Of a DNA stretch of 34,145 nucleotides, positions 1 through 8,180 are shown piece after piece. The notes beneath the pieces were generated by a model that saw only the letters and a program-made list of their open reading frames with translations, was not told where the DNA came from and did no database searches. Numbering within the stretch: position 1 is the first letter of the stretch; each line of letters begins with the position of its first letter. A program made the translations under genes and the position numbers. The DNA comes from an uncultured Clostridia bacterium (GTDB taxonomy: Bacteria > Bacillota > Clostridia > Oscillospirales > CAG-272). The stretch covers positions 1 through 34,145 of the forward strand of contig CANPXS010000011.1 in NCBI GenBank assembly GCA_947586625.1, in the 5' to 3' direction.

Positions 1-94
1 CCGTCCCCCAAAAAATTTATTCTCTCTTCCGCTCTTTTTCTATTTTTCTTGGTCTCACATCATTGACAAATAAACAGGATGTGAAAAAAATAGA

Positions 95-130
95 AAAACA
101 CACCCGAACCGACATGTACGGGTGTGTTTT
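95..130 (-). terminator. Terminator-like hairpin downstream of tRNA-Thr(CGT)
   Basis: AAAACACACCCG / CGGGTGTGTTTT inverted repeat followed on the - strand by a T-rich stretch (tttttctattttttt). Confidence 0.75.
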
Positions 131-135
131 CTTTC

Positions 136-207
136 AGCTAGTGGTGGGGATTGAACCCACGACCTGTTGATTACGAATCAACTGCTCTACCACTGAGCCA
201 CACTAGC
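136..207 (-). tRNA. tRNA-Thr (anticodon CGT)
   Basis: - strand gctagtgtggctcagtggtagagcagttgaTTCGTAAtcaacaggtcgtgggttcaatccccaccactagc; acceptor GCTAGTG/CACTAGC, anticodon loop TTCGTAA, T-loop GGTTCAATCC. Confidence 0.93.
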
Positions 208-236
208 AGGGTGCGTCATATCCGGCGCGCTTAGAT

Positions 237-265
237 ATGATAACATAACATAATGCGTTTGTCAA
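237..265 (-). promoter_or_regulatory. Sigma-A type promoter for tRNA-Thr(CGT)
   Basis: - strand TTGACA, 17 nt, TATCAT. Confidence 0.6.
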
Positions 266-293
266 GCGGAATTTGACGCTTTTTTCGATTTTT

Positions 294-590
294 TTACTCG
301 CCGGAGCCCGCCTCGCCGATGTAGCGCTCGAGCCAGATGACGCCCGTGTCGAACGCTTCGTAGAAGCCCGTTTTGACGTCCTGCTTCACAATCCTCATGT
401 TTTCCTTCGTCGACAGTATCTGAACTATTATTTTATCCGGCACCTCCTGCCCCATGTAGGTAGTCGTCGTCATGATGACGAAGAGGAGCACGTAGTCGTC
501 GTCCATGTTGCCGTAGTAGAGAGTGTTGCCCTCGCGGACGAGCGGTCTGCCCTTATATTCGAGATATTTTCCGTTTACCTTGCCTGCCAT
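294..590 (-). CDS. Conserved-looking small hypothetical protein (98 aa, MAGKVNGKYLEYKGRPLVREGNTLYYGNMDDDYV...)
   Basis: Part of ORF 294..896; internal ATG at 590 preceded by an AGGGGGAC ribosome-binding-like site; the upstream ORF extension runs through repeat DNA and looks non-coding. Confidence 0.65.
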   Translation of the reverse strand: MAGKVNGKYLEYKGRPLVREGNTLYYGNMDDDYVLLFVIMTTTTYMGQEVPDKIIVQILSTKENMRIVKQDVKTGFYEAFDTGVIWLERYIGEAGSGE

Positions 591-998
591 GCTGCCGTCC
601 CCCTTTTCCGAATGCGTATACATATACAGTATATCATATAAACCGCCCGATTGCAATACCCGTATGCGGAGTTTTTTGCTCGTCCGCCATATCGGTTTTT
701 CGCCTCTTTCCGACGCAATGATCGACGCCTCTGCCGCCGCAGCAGTTTCATCACACTTTTCACGAAGCGAAAATGTGTGGTGAAAATCGGCATTTTCGAA
801 CAATGCATGAACGCGAGTACGGCATTTTGCCGCAAATACGGCGCCCGCGCAGACTGTAAGGCTTTGATTTGACCCGTGCGAGATGATCGAGGGCATCTCG
901 TCGCTGACGCTCCGAGCTGCTACAGTTCGCGATTTATTATTGTTCAGTTTCGTACACTGCGCCCGCGCGGACTGTAAGAGTTCGCTTTAGCACGGATG

Positions 999-1027
999 CA
1001 AAAAGCCTCCCTTTTGGGAGGCTTTTT
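999..1027. terminator. Terminator-like hairpin inside the tRNA-Glu-derived repeat
   Basis: aaaaagcctcccttttgggaggcttttt inverted repeat with a T-run. Confidence 0.7.
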
Positions 1028-1140
1028 GACCCGTGCGAGATGATCGAGGGCATCTCGTCGCTGACGCTCCGAGCTGCTACAGTTCCATATCGCATAGGCA
1101 AAGTCGTTTATGCAGTTAGGAACTGTAAGACTTTGATTAG

Positions 1141-1197
1141 GCACGGGTCAAACACAAATGGGACTGCTGTGCAGTCCCATTTGTGTTTGACCCGTGC
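1141..1197. repeat. Perfect 27-bp-arm inverted repeat overlapping the tRNA-Glu 3' end
   Basis: gcacgggtcaaacacaaatgggactgc TGT gcagtcccatttgtgtttgacccgtgc. Confidence 0.95.
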
Positions 1198-1259
1198 GAG
1201 AATCGAACTCGCGTTACCGCCGTGAAAGGGCGGTGTCTTAGCCGCTTGACCAACGGGCC
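1188..1259 (-). tRNA. tRNA-Glu (anticodon TTC)
   Basis: - strand ggcccgttggtcaagcggctaagacaccgccCTTTCACggcggtaacgcgagttcgaatctcgcacgggtca; full cloverleaf, anticodon TTC. Confidence 0.95.
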
Positions 1260-1260
1260 G

Positions 1261-1334
1261 TAGCGGAAATTGGACTTGAACCCATGACCTACCGGGTATG
1301 AACCGGTTGCTCTAGCCAACTGAGCTATTCCGCC
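1261..1334 (-). tRNA. tRNA-Met (anticodon CAT, elongator-like)
   Basis: - strand ggcggaatagctcagttggctagagcaaccggTTCATACccggtaggtcatgggttcaagtccaatttccgct; anticodon CAT. Confidence 0.93.
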
Positions 1335-1587
1335 GTTTGCGCTCGATGTACCAAGCTTGTATATTATATCAGAGGAATCGGCGATTGTCAACACTTTTAA
1401 TTGAAATTTTTTTCGGATAAAGACCGCCTTTCATCGCGGCGTCTTCATCCGACGCATTTTATACTTACGTCTAAGACAGTTACACACATTTTTCGTCTAT
1501 TCGGACAAAATTATCTACAAAATTATCGCCTTGTTTGTGAAAAAACAGTAACGGGGTGCCAAACCTTAACATTGTTGCAAAAATTCG

Positions 1588-1616
1588 TTGACAAAGGTTT
1601 TGCCTTGTAATATAAT
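1588..1616 (+). promoter_or_regulatory. Sigma-A promoter of the fab operon
   Basis: TTGACA (1588-1593), 17-nt spacer, TATAAT (1611-1616), about 70 nt upstream of the acpP start. Confidence 0.8.
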
Positions 1617-1627
1617 AATTCTCAGCT

Positions 1628-1649
1628 AAATGTTGACTAATCAACATTT
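1628..1649. promoter_or_regulatory. 22-bp palindrome immediately downstream of the fab -10 box (candidate operator)
   Basis: AAATGTTGA-CTAA-TCAACATTT. Confidence 0.6.
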
Positions 1650-1684
1650 GACGAAAAATGAAGAAACGAAAGGTATTTTTTGAG

Positions 1685-1906
1685 ATGGTATTGGAAAAAA
1701 TTAAAGAAATGCTCGCTGAAAAGCTCGATGTTGAGCCCGATGAGATCACGGAGGACTCGAAGTTTGCAGACCTCGGTCTCGACTCCCTCGACCTTGCCGA
1801 AATGCTCATGAACGTCGAATCCGAATTCGGCGTATCCGTTGAGACGGACGAGAGCCTTAACACCGTCGGCGCGCTCGTTGCAAAGATAGAGTCGCTTCAG
1901 GGCTGA
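1685..1906 (+). CDS. acpP: Acyl carrier protein
   Basis: MVLEKIKEMLAEKLDVEPDEITEDSKFADLGLDSLDLAEML..., phosphopantetheine motif DSLD; ORF 1658..1906 with start at ATG 1685 after GAAAGG. Confidence 0.95.
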   Translation: MVLEKIKEMLAEKLDVEPDEITEDSKFADLGLDSLDLAEMLMNVESEFGVSVETDESLNTVGALVAKIESLQG

Positions 1907-1915
1907 GAGCGCAAG

Positions 1916-2866
1916 ATGCTCAACTCACGCATTTGCGAAATGCTCGGGATCCGCTATCCCGTCTTCCAGGGCGGGATGGCGTGGATCTCGGACGGCAGAC
2001 TCGCCGCCGCCGTATCAGAGGCGGGCGGGCTCGGCATCATCTCCGCGATGAACGCGGACGCCGGCTACCTGAAAGGGCAGGTCGAGACTGCGAAATCGCT
2101 GACGGATAAACCGTTCGGCGTAAACATCATGCTCATGAGCCCGCACGCGGACGAAGTCGCCGACGCGGTCATAGAGCTTGGCGTAAAAGTCGTAACTACG
2201 GGCGCAGGGTCGCCCGCGAAATATATGCAGAAGTGGAAGGACGCCGGCATCACAGTCGTGCCCGTCGTCGCGTCTGTCGCGTCGGCGAAGCTGGCGGTGC
2301 GCGCGGGCGCGGACGCCGTTATCGCGGAAGGGCAGGAGTCGGGCGGTCACATCGGCGAGCTCACGACGATGGCGCTCGTTCCGCAGGTCGCGGACGCTGT
2401 CGACGTACCCGTACTCGCGGCGGGCGGCATCGCGGACGGACGCGGCATGGCGGCCGCGTTCATGCTCGGCGCCTGCGGCGTGCAGATGGGAACGCGGTTT
2501 CTCGTCGCGAAGGAGTGCGGAGTACATCAGAATTACAAAAATATGGTGCTTAAAGCGTCCGACATATCGACGGTCGTGACGGGCCGCCGCTTCGGCGGCA
2601 ACACGTGCCGCGGGATAAAGAATCAGTTCACGCGCGAATTCGTCAAGACGGAGTATGCGCCCGAGACGACGGCGGACGACGTCGCGATGCTCGGCGCGGG
2701 TTCGCTTCGCCGCGCCGCCGTTGAGGGCGACGTCAAAACGGGCAGCGTGCTCGCGGGTCAGATCGCGGGCATGGTGAACGAGGAGATGACGGCGAAGGAG
2801 ATAGTCGAGAGCGTATGCGCCGAATGTGAGGATTACCTGAAAGGCGGTTCGAAATGGGTAAAATAG
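1916..2866 (+). CDS. fabK: Enoyl-ACP reductase II (FMN-dependent)
   Basis: FabK/nitronate monooxygenase-family motifs YPVFQGGMAW, EGQESGGHIGELTT, AAGGIADGRGMAAAFMLGA; located between acpP and fabD. Confidence 0.92.
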   Translation: MLNSRICEMLGIRYPVFQGGMAWISDGRLAAAVSEAGGLGIISAMNADAGYLKGQVETAKSLTDKPFGVNIMLMSPHADEVADAVIELGVKVVTTGAGSPAKYMQKWKDAGITVVPVVASVASAKLAVRAGADAVIAEGQESGGHIGELTTMALVPQVADAVDVPVLAAGGIADGRGMAAAFMLGACGVQMGTRFLVAKECGVHQNYKNMVLKASDISTVVTGRRFGGNTCRGIKNQFTREFVKTEYAPETTADDVAMLGAGSLRRAAVEGDVKTGSVLAGQIAGMVNEEMTAKEIVESVCAECEDYLKGGSKWVK

Positions 2867-3774
2867 CGTTTGTATTTTCCGGTCAGGGCGCGCAGCACCC
2901 CGGCATGGGAAAGGAATTTTACGAAAGCGTACCGACGGTTAGAGCGCTGTTCGACGATGCCGAAAAGCGCCGTCCGGGCACGCTGTCCGTCATGTTCGAC
3001 GGCGACGCGGAAGAGCTGAAAAAGACCGAGAACACGCAGCCGTGTCTCTATCTCTGCGACCTCGCGCCCGCGATAATGCTGAAAGAGGCCGGCATCGTGC
3101 CGGACGCCGTTGCGGGATTCTCGCTCGGCGAGCTCGCCGCGCTCGCGTTCGCCGGTTCGTACACGTACGAGGACGGATTCTCGCTCACGACGACGCGCGG
3201 CGTCTATATGGGCGAGGCGACGAGAGAGGCGAAAACGTCGATGGTGGCGGCTGTCAAGGTGCCGTCGAATGTAGTCGAAGAGGTCGCGGCGCAGTTCAAG
3301 CACGTGTACCCCGTCAACTATAACTGCCCCGGTCAGGTCGCGGTGGCGGGCGACGCGGACGAGATCGCGGAGTTCTCGACGGCTCTCAAGGAGCGCGGCG
3401 GCGCCGCTCTGCCGCTTAAAGTCGCGGGCGGATTCCATTCGCCCTATATGGACGGCGCGGCATCGAAGTTCGCGTCCGCGATAGACGCGGCGGGACTCTC
3501 CGACCCGACGATCCCCGTCTACTCGAACACGACGGGCAAGCCGTATACGACACCCGTATCGGAAACGCTGAAAATGCAGATGAACCACCCGGTACGCTGG
3601 GAGGATTCGGTCCGCGCGATGGCGGACGCGGGCGTCGACATATTCATCGAAACTGGCGTCGGCAACGTGCTGACGAAGCTGATAAAAAAGACGCTGCCCG
3701 ACGCTAAGGTTTATACCGCCGACACGGTCGAGGCTTGCGAGAGCATTATCGCCGAGCTCGGAGGGGCGCGGTGA
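2854..3774 (+). CDS. fabD: Malonyl-CoA:ACP transacylase
   Basis: FVFSGQGAQHPGMGKEF, GFSLGELAAL (GxSxG), FHSPYM. Confidence 0.95.
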   Translation: MGKIAFVFSGQGAQHPGMGKEFYESVPTVRALFDDAEKRRPGTLSVMFDGDAEELKKTENTQPCLYLCDLAPAIMLKEAGIVPDAVAGFSLGELAALAFAGSYTYEDGFSLTTTRGVYMGEATREAKTSMVAAVKVPSNVVEEVAAQFKHVYPVNYNCPGQVAVAGDADEIAEFSTALKERGGAALPLKVAGGFHSPYMDGAASKFASAIDAAGLSDPTIPVYSNTTGKPYTTPVSETLKMQMNHPVRWEDSVRAMADAGVDIFIETGVGNVLTKLIKKTLPDAKVYTADTVEACESIIAELGGAR

Positions 3775-4523
3775 TGGGCGACACGGATATGAAAGGCAAA
3801 GTCGCCGTCGTAACGGGCGGCTCGCGCGGCATCGGACGCGCCGTCTCTGTTGAGCTTGCGTCGCGCGGCGCAGACGTTGCGTTCTTTTACGCCGGAAACG
3901 AGTCGGCAGCGGCGGAAACGCTCGAAGCGCTCCGCGAATACGGCGTTCACGCCGCGTCGTACAAATGCGACATATCGCGTGGCGAGGACGTTACGGCAGC
4001 GTTCAAGTCGGTGCTCGCCGATTTCGGCACCGTCGATATACTCGTGAACAACGCGGGCGTGACGAAGGACAAGCTCGCGATGATGATGAGCGAGGACGAT
4101 TTCGTCCGCGTCGTCGACGTGAACCTGACGGGCGCGTTCCGCTGCTCGAAGGCGGTCATACCGGCGATGATAAGAAAGCGCTCGGGCAAAATAATCAACA
4201 TCACCTCTGTCTCGGGCATGATGGGCAACGAGGGACAGGCGAACTATTCGTCGTCAAAGGCGGGGCTCATCGGGCTGACGAAGTCGCTGGCGCGCGAGCT
4301 ATGCTCACGCGGCATCACATGCAACGCCGTAGCGCCGGGATTCGTCGAGACGGACATGACGTCGTCGCTGCCCGCTGGCGGCGAGGAGCTCGCGAAGTCG
4401 GTGCCGCTCGGCAGATTCGCGAAGCCGCAGGAGATAGCGAAAGCAGTCGCGTTTTTGGCGTCGTCCGACGCCGACTACATCACGGGCGAGGTCCTGCGCG
4501 TCGACGGCGGTCTTGCAATGTAA
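3774..4523 (+). CDS. fabG: 3-oxoacyl-ACP reductase
   Basis: SDR: GGSRGIGRA, NNAG, YSSSKAG; start ATG 3774 overlaps the fabD stop; ORF listed as 3735..4523. Confidence 0.94.
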   Translation: MGDTDMKGKVAVVTGGSRGIGRAVSVELASRGADVAFFYAGNESAAAETLEALREYGVHAASYKCDISRGEDVTAAFKSVLADFGTVDILVNNAGVTKDKLAMMMSEDDFVRVVDVNLTGAFRCSKAVIPAMIRKRSGKIINITSVSGMMGNEGQANYSSSKAGLIGLTKSLARELCSRGITCNAVAPGFVETDMTSSLPAGGEELAKSVPLGRFAKPQEIAKAVAFLASSDADYITGEVLRVDGGLAM

Positions 4524-4560
4524 ATATATTTGTGATCGAAAGGCAGCATAAAGCATAGAT

Positions 4561-5790
4561 ATGGGAAGAAGAGTTGTCATAACCGGCATCGGCGCGATAA
4601 CGCCGATCGGAAACGACGTTCCGTCGTATTTTGAAGGACTGCGCGAGGGCAGAAACGGCGTTGCGCCGATAACGCGCTTTGACACAGAGGGCTCAAAATG
4701 CAAGGTCGCGGCGGAGGTCAAGGACTTTTCGCCGTCCCGCTGCTTCAACAAGCTGACGGCGGCGAAGACCGACCTTTACGTGCAGTACGCGGTGTGCGCC
4801 GCGGACGAGGCCGTCGAGGACAGCGGCATAATAGGCAATGTTGATGAAGACGAGCTCGGCGTCTACGTCGGCTCCGGCGTCGGCGGCATAAACACGATAT
4901 GCGAGGAGAACGAAAAGCTCGTCGCGTCCGGCGAACGCGCCGTGTCGCCGCATTTCGTGCCGAAAATGATAATCAACATCGCGTCGGGTCAGATCGCGAT
5001 AAAATATCACGCGCACGGCGCGGCGATGAACATCTCGACCGCGTGCGCGACGGGAACGTCCGCCGTCGGCGAGGCGTACAGGGCGATCAAGGACGGATAT
5101 CTGACCGCCGCTATCGCGGGGGGAAGCGAAGCGTCGGTGAACAAGCTCGCGATCGCGGGCTTCATCAACTGCATGGCGCTGTCGCAGTCCGAGGACCCGA
5201 ACGCGGCGTCACTGCCGTTCGATTCGCGCCGCGCGGGATTCGTACTCGGCGAGGGCGCGGCCGTGATGATACTTGAAGAATACGAGCACGCGAAGGCGAG
5301 AGGCGCGAAGATATACGCGGAGGTGCTCGGATACGGCGCGACGTGCGACGCGCACCACGTCACGGCCCCCGACCCGTCGGCGAAGCAGACGGTGAGGGCG
5401 ATAAAGCTCGCGCTTGACGGCGTCGACTACGCCCCCGCGACGACATACGTGAACGCGCACGGCACCGGCACGAAGCTCAACGACAAGACGGAGACGCTCG
5501 CGTTTCACGAAGTGTTCGGCGACGACGCTAAAAAGCTCCACATCAGCTCGACGAAGTCGATGACAGGGCACATGCTCGGCGCGGCGGGCACGGCTGAGGC
5601 TATCGCGTGCGTTCTCGCGCTGACGGAGGACACGGTGCCTCCGACGATAAATCTCGACTCTCCCGATCCCGAGCTCGATCTCGACTACACGCCGAACAAG
5701 GCTGTGCACACAAAGATCGACACGGCGATATCGACGTCGCTCGGATTCGGCGGTCACAACGCGTGCCTCGTGCTCGGCAAGGTGAGATGA
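4561..5790 (+). CDS. fabF: Beta-ketoacyl-ACP synthase II
   Basis: MGRRVVITGIGAITPIGND, STACATGTSAVGEAYR, NAHGTGTKLND, GHMLGAAGTAEA. Confidence 0.95.
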   Translation: MGRRVVITGIGAITPIGNDVPSYFEGLREGRNGVAPITRFDTEGSKCKVAAEVKDFSPSRCFNKLTAAKTDLYVQYAVCAADEAVEDSGIIGNVDEDELGVYVGSGVGGINTICEENEKLVASGERAVSPHFVPKMIINIASGQIAIKYHAHGAAMNISTACATGTSAVGEAYRAIKDGYLTAAIAGGSEASVNKLAIAGFINCMALSQSEDPNAASLPFDSRRAGFVLGEGAAVMILEEYEHAKARGAKIYAEVLGYGATCDAHHVTAPDPSAKQTVRAIKLALDGVDYAPATTYVNAHGTGTKLNDKTETLAFHEVFGDDAKKLHISSTKSMTGHMLGAAGTAEAIACVLALTEDTVPPTINLDSPDPELDLDYTPNKAVHTKIDTAISTSLGFGGHNACLVLGKVR

Positions 5791-6209
5791 TGGACCGCGA
5801 ACAGTTAAAATCAATACTTCCGCACCGCGACGACATGCTGCTCCTCGACGAAGCCGAGGTCGTCGAAGGAAAAGCAGTCGGCAAAAAGCTCATCACGGGC
5901 GACGAATTCTTTCTGCGCGGTCACTTTCCCGGCGAGCCTATCGTGCCGGGCGTCATATTGTGCGAGATAATGGCGCAGTCCACGTGCGTGCTTTTTGCGG
6001 GCGAGGCGGACGGCAAAAAGCTGAGGACGCTTTTCACGGGCCTTGACGGCGTGAGATTCAAGCGCTCCGTTCGCCCCGGCGATACATTCGTGACGCGGTG
6101 CGAGATCGAACGCTCGCGCCCGCCGTTCTACTGGGCGAAGGGCGAGGGCTTTGTCGGCGACGAGCTCTGCGTCACGGCGAAATTCTCGTTCTGCGTGACG
6201 AGCGAATGA
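5787..6209 (+). CDS. fabZ: 3-hydroxyacyl-ACP dehydratase
   Basis: ILPHRDDMLLLDEAEV, HFPGEPIVPGVILCEIMAQ; start 5787 or 5790 overlapping the fabF stop. Confidence 0.93.
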   Translation: MMDREQLKSILPHRDDMLLLDEAEVVEGKAVGKKLITGDEFFLRGHFPGEPIVPGVILCEIMAQSTCVLFAGEADGKKLRTLFTGLDGVRFKRSVRPGDTFVTRCEIERSRPPFYWAKGEGFVGDELCVTAKFSFCVTSE

Positions 6210-6224
6210 ATTTTAATTTAATAT

Positions 6225-6288
6225 GGGAGGCTTTTTGAAAAAAGCCCCCCATAACCCCCGCAAAAACTTTTCGGGAAGAAAAGTTTTT
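6225..6288. repeat. Palindromic hairpin element copy a
   Basis: gggaggcTTTTTGAAAAAAgcccccc + ataacccccgCAAAAACTTTTcgggaagAAAAGTTTTT. Confidence 0.7.
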
Positions 6289-6367
6289 TATGGGAACAGA
6301 ATAGTCAAAAAAAAGGGGGCGCGCGGGGAAAACTTCACTTTTGAAGTTTTCCCTTCGCCGAAAAGCC

Positions 6368-7219
6368 ATGAAAATACATGTAAGACTGTTTTCGCGTCCG
6401 AAGGTGCGGGCGGCGGAGCCGTTTCCGGACACGGATTACGAGCTGAAATGCCCGAAGTGCAAGACGGCGCACACGCGCTCGGAGCTGTATGAGAGGAACT
6501 TCGTCTGCCCCGACTGCGGCGCCTATTTCCGCATACCGGCGCGCGACCGCATAAGGATGTTGTGCGACGAGGGCAGCTTCGTCGAGACGAACGCGAAGCT
6601 GACGTCGGCGGACTTCCTCGATTTCCCCGGTTACAGGGACAAGATAACGAAGGCAAAGTCGTCGACGGGCGAGCTTTGCGCCGTCGTGACGGGCACGATG
6701 CGGGTCGAGGGACACCCGTGCGCGGTATTCGCGCTCGATTCGCGCTTCATCATGGCGAGCATGGGCTCCGCCGTCGGCGAAAAGATAACGAGACTGTTCG
6801 AGCTCGCGACAAAACGCGGACTGCCCGTGCTCGGCGTGCTCTGCTCGGGCGGCGCGCGCATGCAGGAGGGCATCGTATCGCTCATGCAGATGGCGAAATG
6901 CAGCGGCGCCGCACGCCGTCACAGCGACGCGGGGCTGCTCTATATCGCGTTTCTTACCGACCCGACGACGGGCGGCATGACGGCGTCGATCGCGATGCAG
7001 GGCGACATCACGCTCGCGGAGCCGAAGACGCTCGTCGGATTTGCGGGACGCCGCGTCATCGAACAGACGACGGGCTCCGCGCTCCCGGGCAATTTCCAGA
7101 CGTCGGAATTTCTGCTCGATCACGGCTTTGTCGATATGATAGTCGACAGAGAATCGCTGAGGGGCACCGTATCGCTGCTTCTGCGCCAGCACACGACGGG
7201 CAAGGAAAAGGAGGCGTGA
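6368..7219 (+). CDS. accD: Acetyl-CoA carboxylase carboxyltransferase subunit beta
   Basis: Zinc finger CPKC...CPDCGAYF, GGARMQEG, GGMTASIAMQGDI; ATG at 6368 preferred over the ORF-track start at 6341 (TTG). Confidence 0.93.
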   Translation: MKIHVRLFSRPKVRAAEPFPDTDYELKCPKCKTAHTRSELYERNFVCPDCGAYFRIPARDRIRMLCDEGSFVETNAKLTSADFLDFPGYRDKITKAKSSTGELCAVVTGTMRVEGHPCAVFALDSRFIMASMGSAVGEKITRLFELATKRGLPVLGVLCSGGARMQEGIVSLMQMAKCSGAARRHSDAGLLYIAFLTDPTTGGMTASIAMQGDITLAEPKTLVGFAGRRVIEQTTGSALPGNFQTSEFLLDHGFVDMIVDRESLRGTVSLLLRQHTTGKEKEA

Positions 7220-7222
7220 GGA

Positions 7223-8017
7223 ATGAACGCGTATGAAAGATTAAAGACAGTCCGCGCCTCGGACCGCAAGATGGGCTCCGACTACGTGAACACGATGTTC
7301 ACCGATAAGGTCATACTCTGCGGCGACCGCAGATTCGGCGAGGACCCCGCCATAATGGGCGGCATCGGCTATCTCGGCGATATCCCCGTCACGTTCATCG
7401 CGATGGACAAGGGCTCCGACCTCGCCGACAGAATGAGAAAGCACTTCGGCTGTCCGATGCCGGAGGGCTACCGCAAGGCGCTCCGCCTGATGAAACAGGC
7501 GGAAAAGTTCCACCGTCCCGTCGTATGTATCGTAGATACGCTCGGCGCGTATCCGGGAGCAGAGGGCGAGGAGCGCGGTCAGGGACAGGCGATAGCGGAG
7601 AACTTATTCGAGATGATGGGGCTCAAGACGCCGATAATCACCGTCGTCGTCGGCGAGGGCGGCAGCGGCGGCGCGCTCGCGCTCGCGGTCGCCGACCGCG
7701 TCTACATGCTCGAAAACGCCGTCTACTCCGTCATAACGCCGGACGGCTGCGCGAGCATCATATGGAAGGACTCGTCCCGCGTCGAGGACGCGACCGAGTG
7801 CCTGCACATTACGGCGGAGGACATGGTCAAATACTCCGTCGCGGAGGACATAATCCGCGAGGACTTCGAAAACTTCGACGTAATGTGCGCCGGTATGCGC
7901 GACAGGATCTTGCACGACATTGGCGAGCTTTTGCCGCTGTCGCCGAAAAAGCTGCTCGACGGCAGATACGAGCGTTTCCGCAAGATAGGCATATACGACG
8001 ACGGGGAGACAAAATAA
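7223..8017 (+). CDS. accA: Acetyl-CoA carboxylase carboxyltransferase subunit alpha
   Basis: DTLGAYPGAEGEERGQGQAIAENLFEM, VVVGEGGSGGALALAVAD, VYSVITPDGCASIIW. Confidence 0.95.
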   Translation: MNAYERLKTVRASDRKMGSDYVNTMFTDKVILCGDRRFGEDPAIMGGIGYLGDIPVTFIAMDKGSDLADRMRKHFGCPMPEGYRKALRLMKQAEKFHRPVVCIVDTLGAYPGAEGEERGQGQAIAENLFEMMGLKTPIITVVVGEGGSGGALALAVADRVYMLENAVYSVITPDGCASIIWKDSSRVEDATECLHITAEDMVKYSVAEDIIREDFENFDVMCAGMRDRILHDIGELLPLSPKKLLDGRYERFRKIGIYDDGETK

Positions 8018-8032
8018 CATTATAAACCGGCA

Positions 8033-8066
8033 CGGGGGAGACTTTCGTCAGAAGTTTTCCCCGTGC
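8033..8066 (+). terminator. Putative terminator hairpin after accA
   Basis: gcacgggggagact...aagttttccccgtgc inverted repeat. Confidence 0.5.
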
Positions 8067-8068
8067 TC

Positions 8069-8097
8069 TTGACATTTCGTTTATTTTGCCGTAAAAT
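8069..8097 (+). promoter_or_regulatory. Sigma-A promoter of the 8181..9290 gene
   Basis: TTGACA (8069-8074), 17 nt, TAAAAT (8092-8097). Confidence 0.7.
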
Positions 8098-8180
8098 ATA
8101 TTCGTGTGCCGGGGAGTGAACCCATGACAAAAAAACGCGCGCGCAATTTAATATCGCATAGAGCGGAGGGGAAGGCACCC

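Larger units (their letters stand above)
868..1201. repeat. tRNA-Glu-3'-end-derived tandem repeat region
   Basis: 16-mer tttgacccgtgcgaga at 868-883, 1025-1040 and 1186-1201 (the last is the tRNA-Glu 3' end); near 57-bp identity gacccgtgcgagatgatcgagggcatctcgtcgctgacgctccgagctgctacagtt at about 871-927 and 1028-1084. Confidence 0.85.

Noticed and set aside
591-896. N-terminal extension of ORF 294..896
   Set aside because: Covers a repeat tail hairpin and the tRNA-derived repeat; low coding character, with a better RBS-ATG at 590.
868-1201. CRISPR-like spaced repeats near the tRNAs
   Set aside because: Only three copies, spacing of about 157-161 bp, shared flanking sequence and tRNA identity; not CRISPR architecture and no cas genes.
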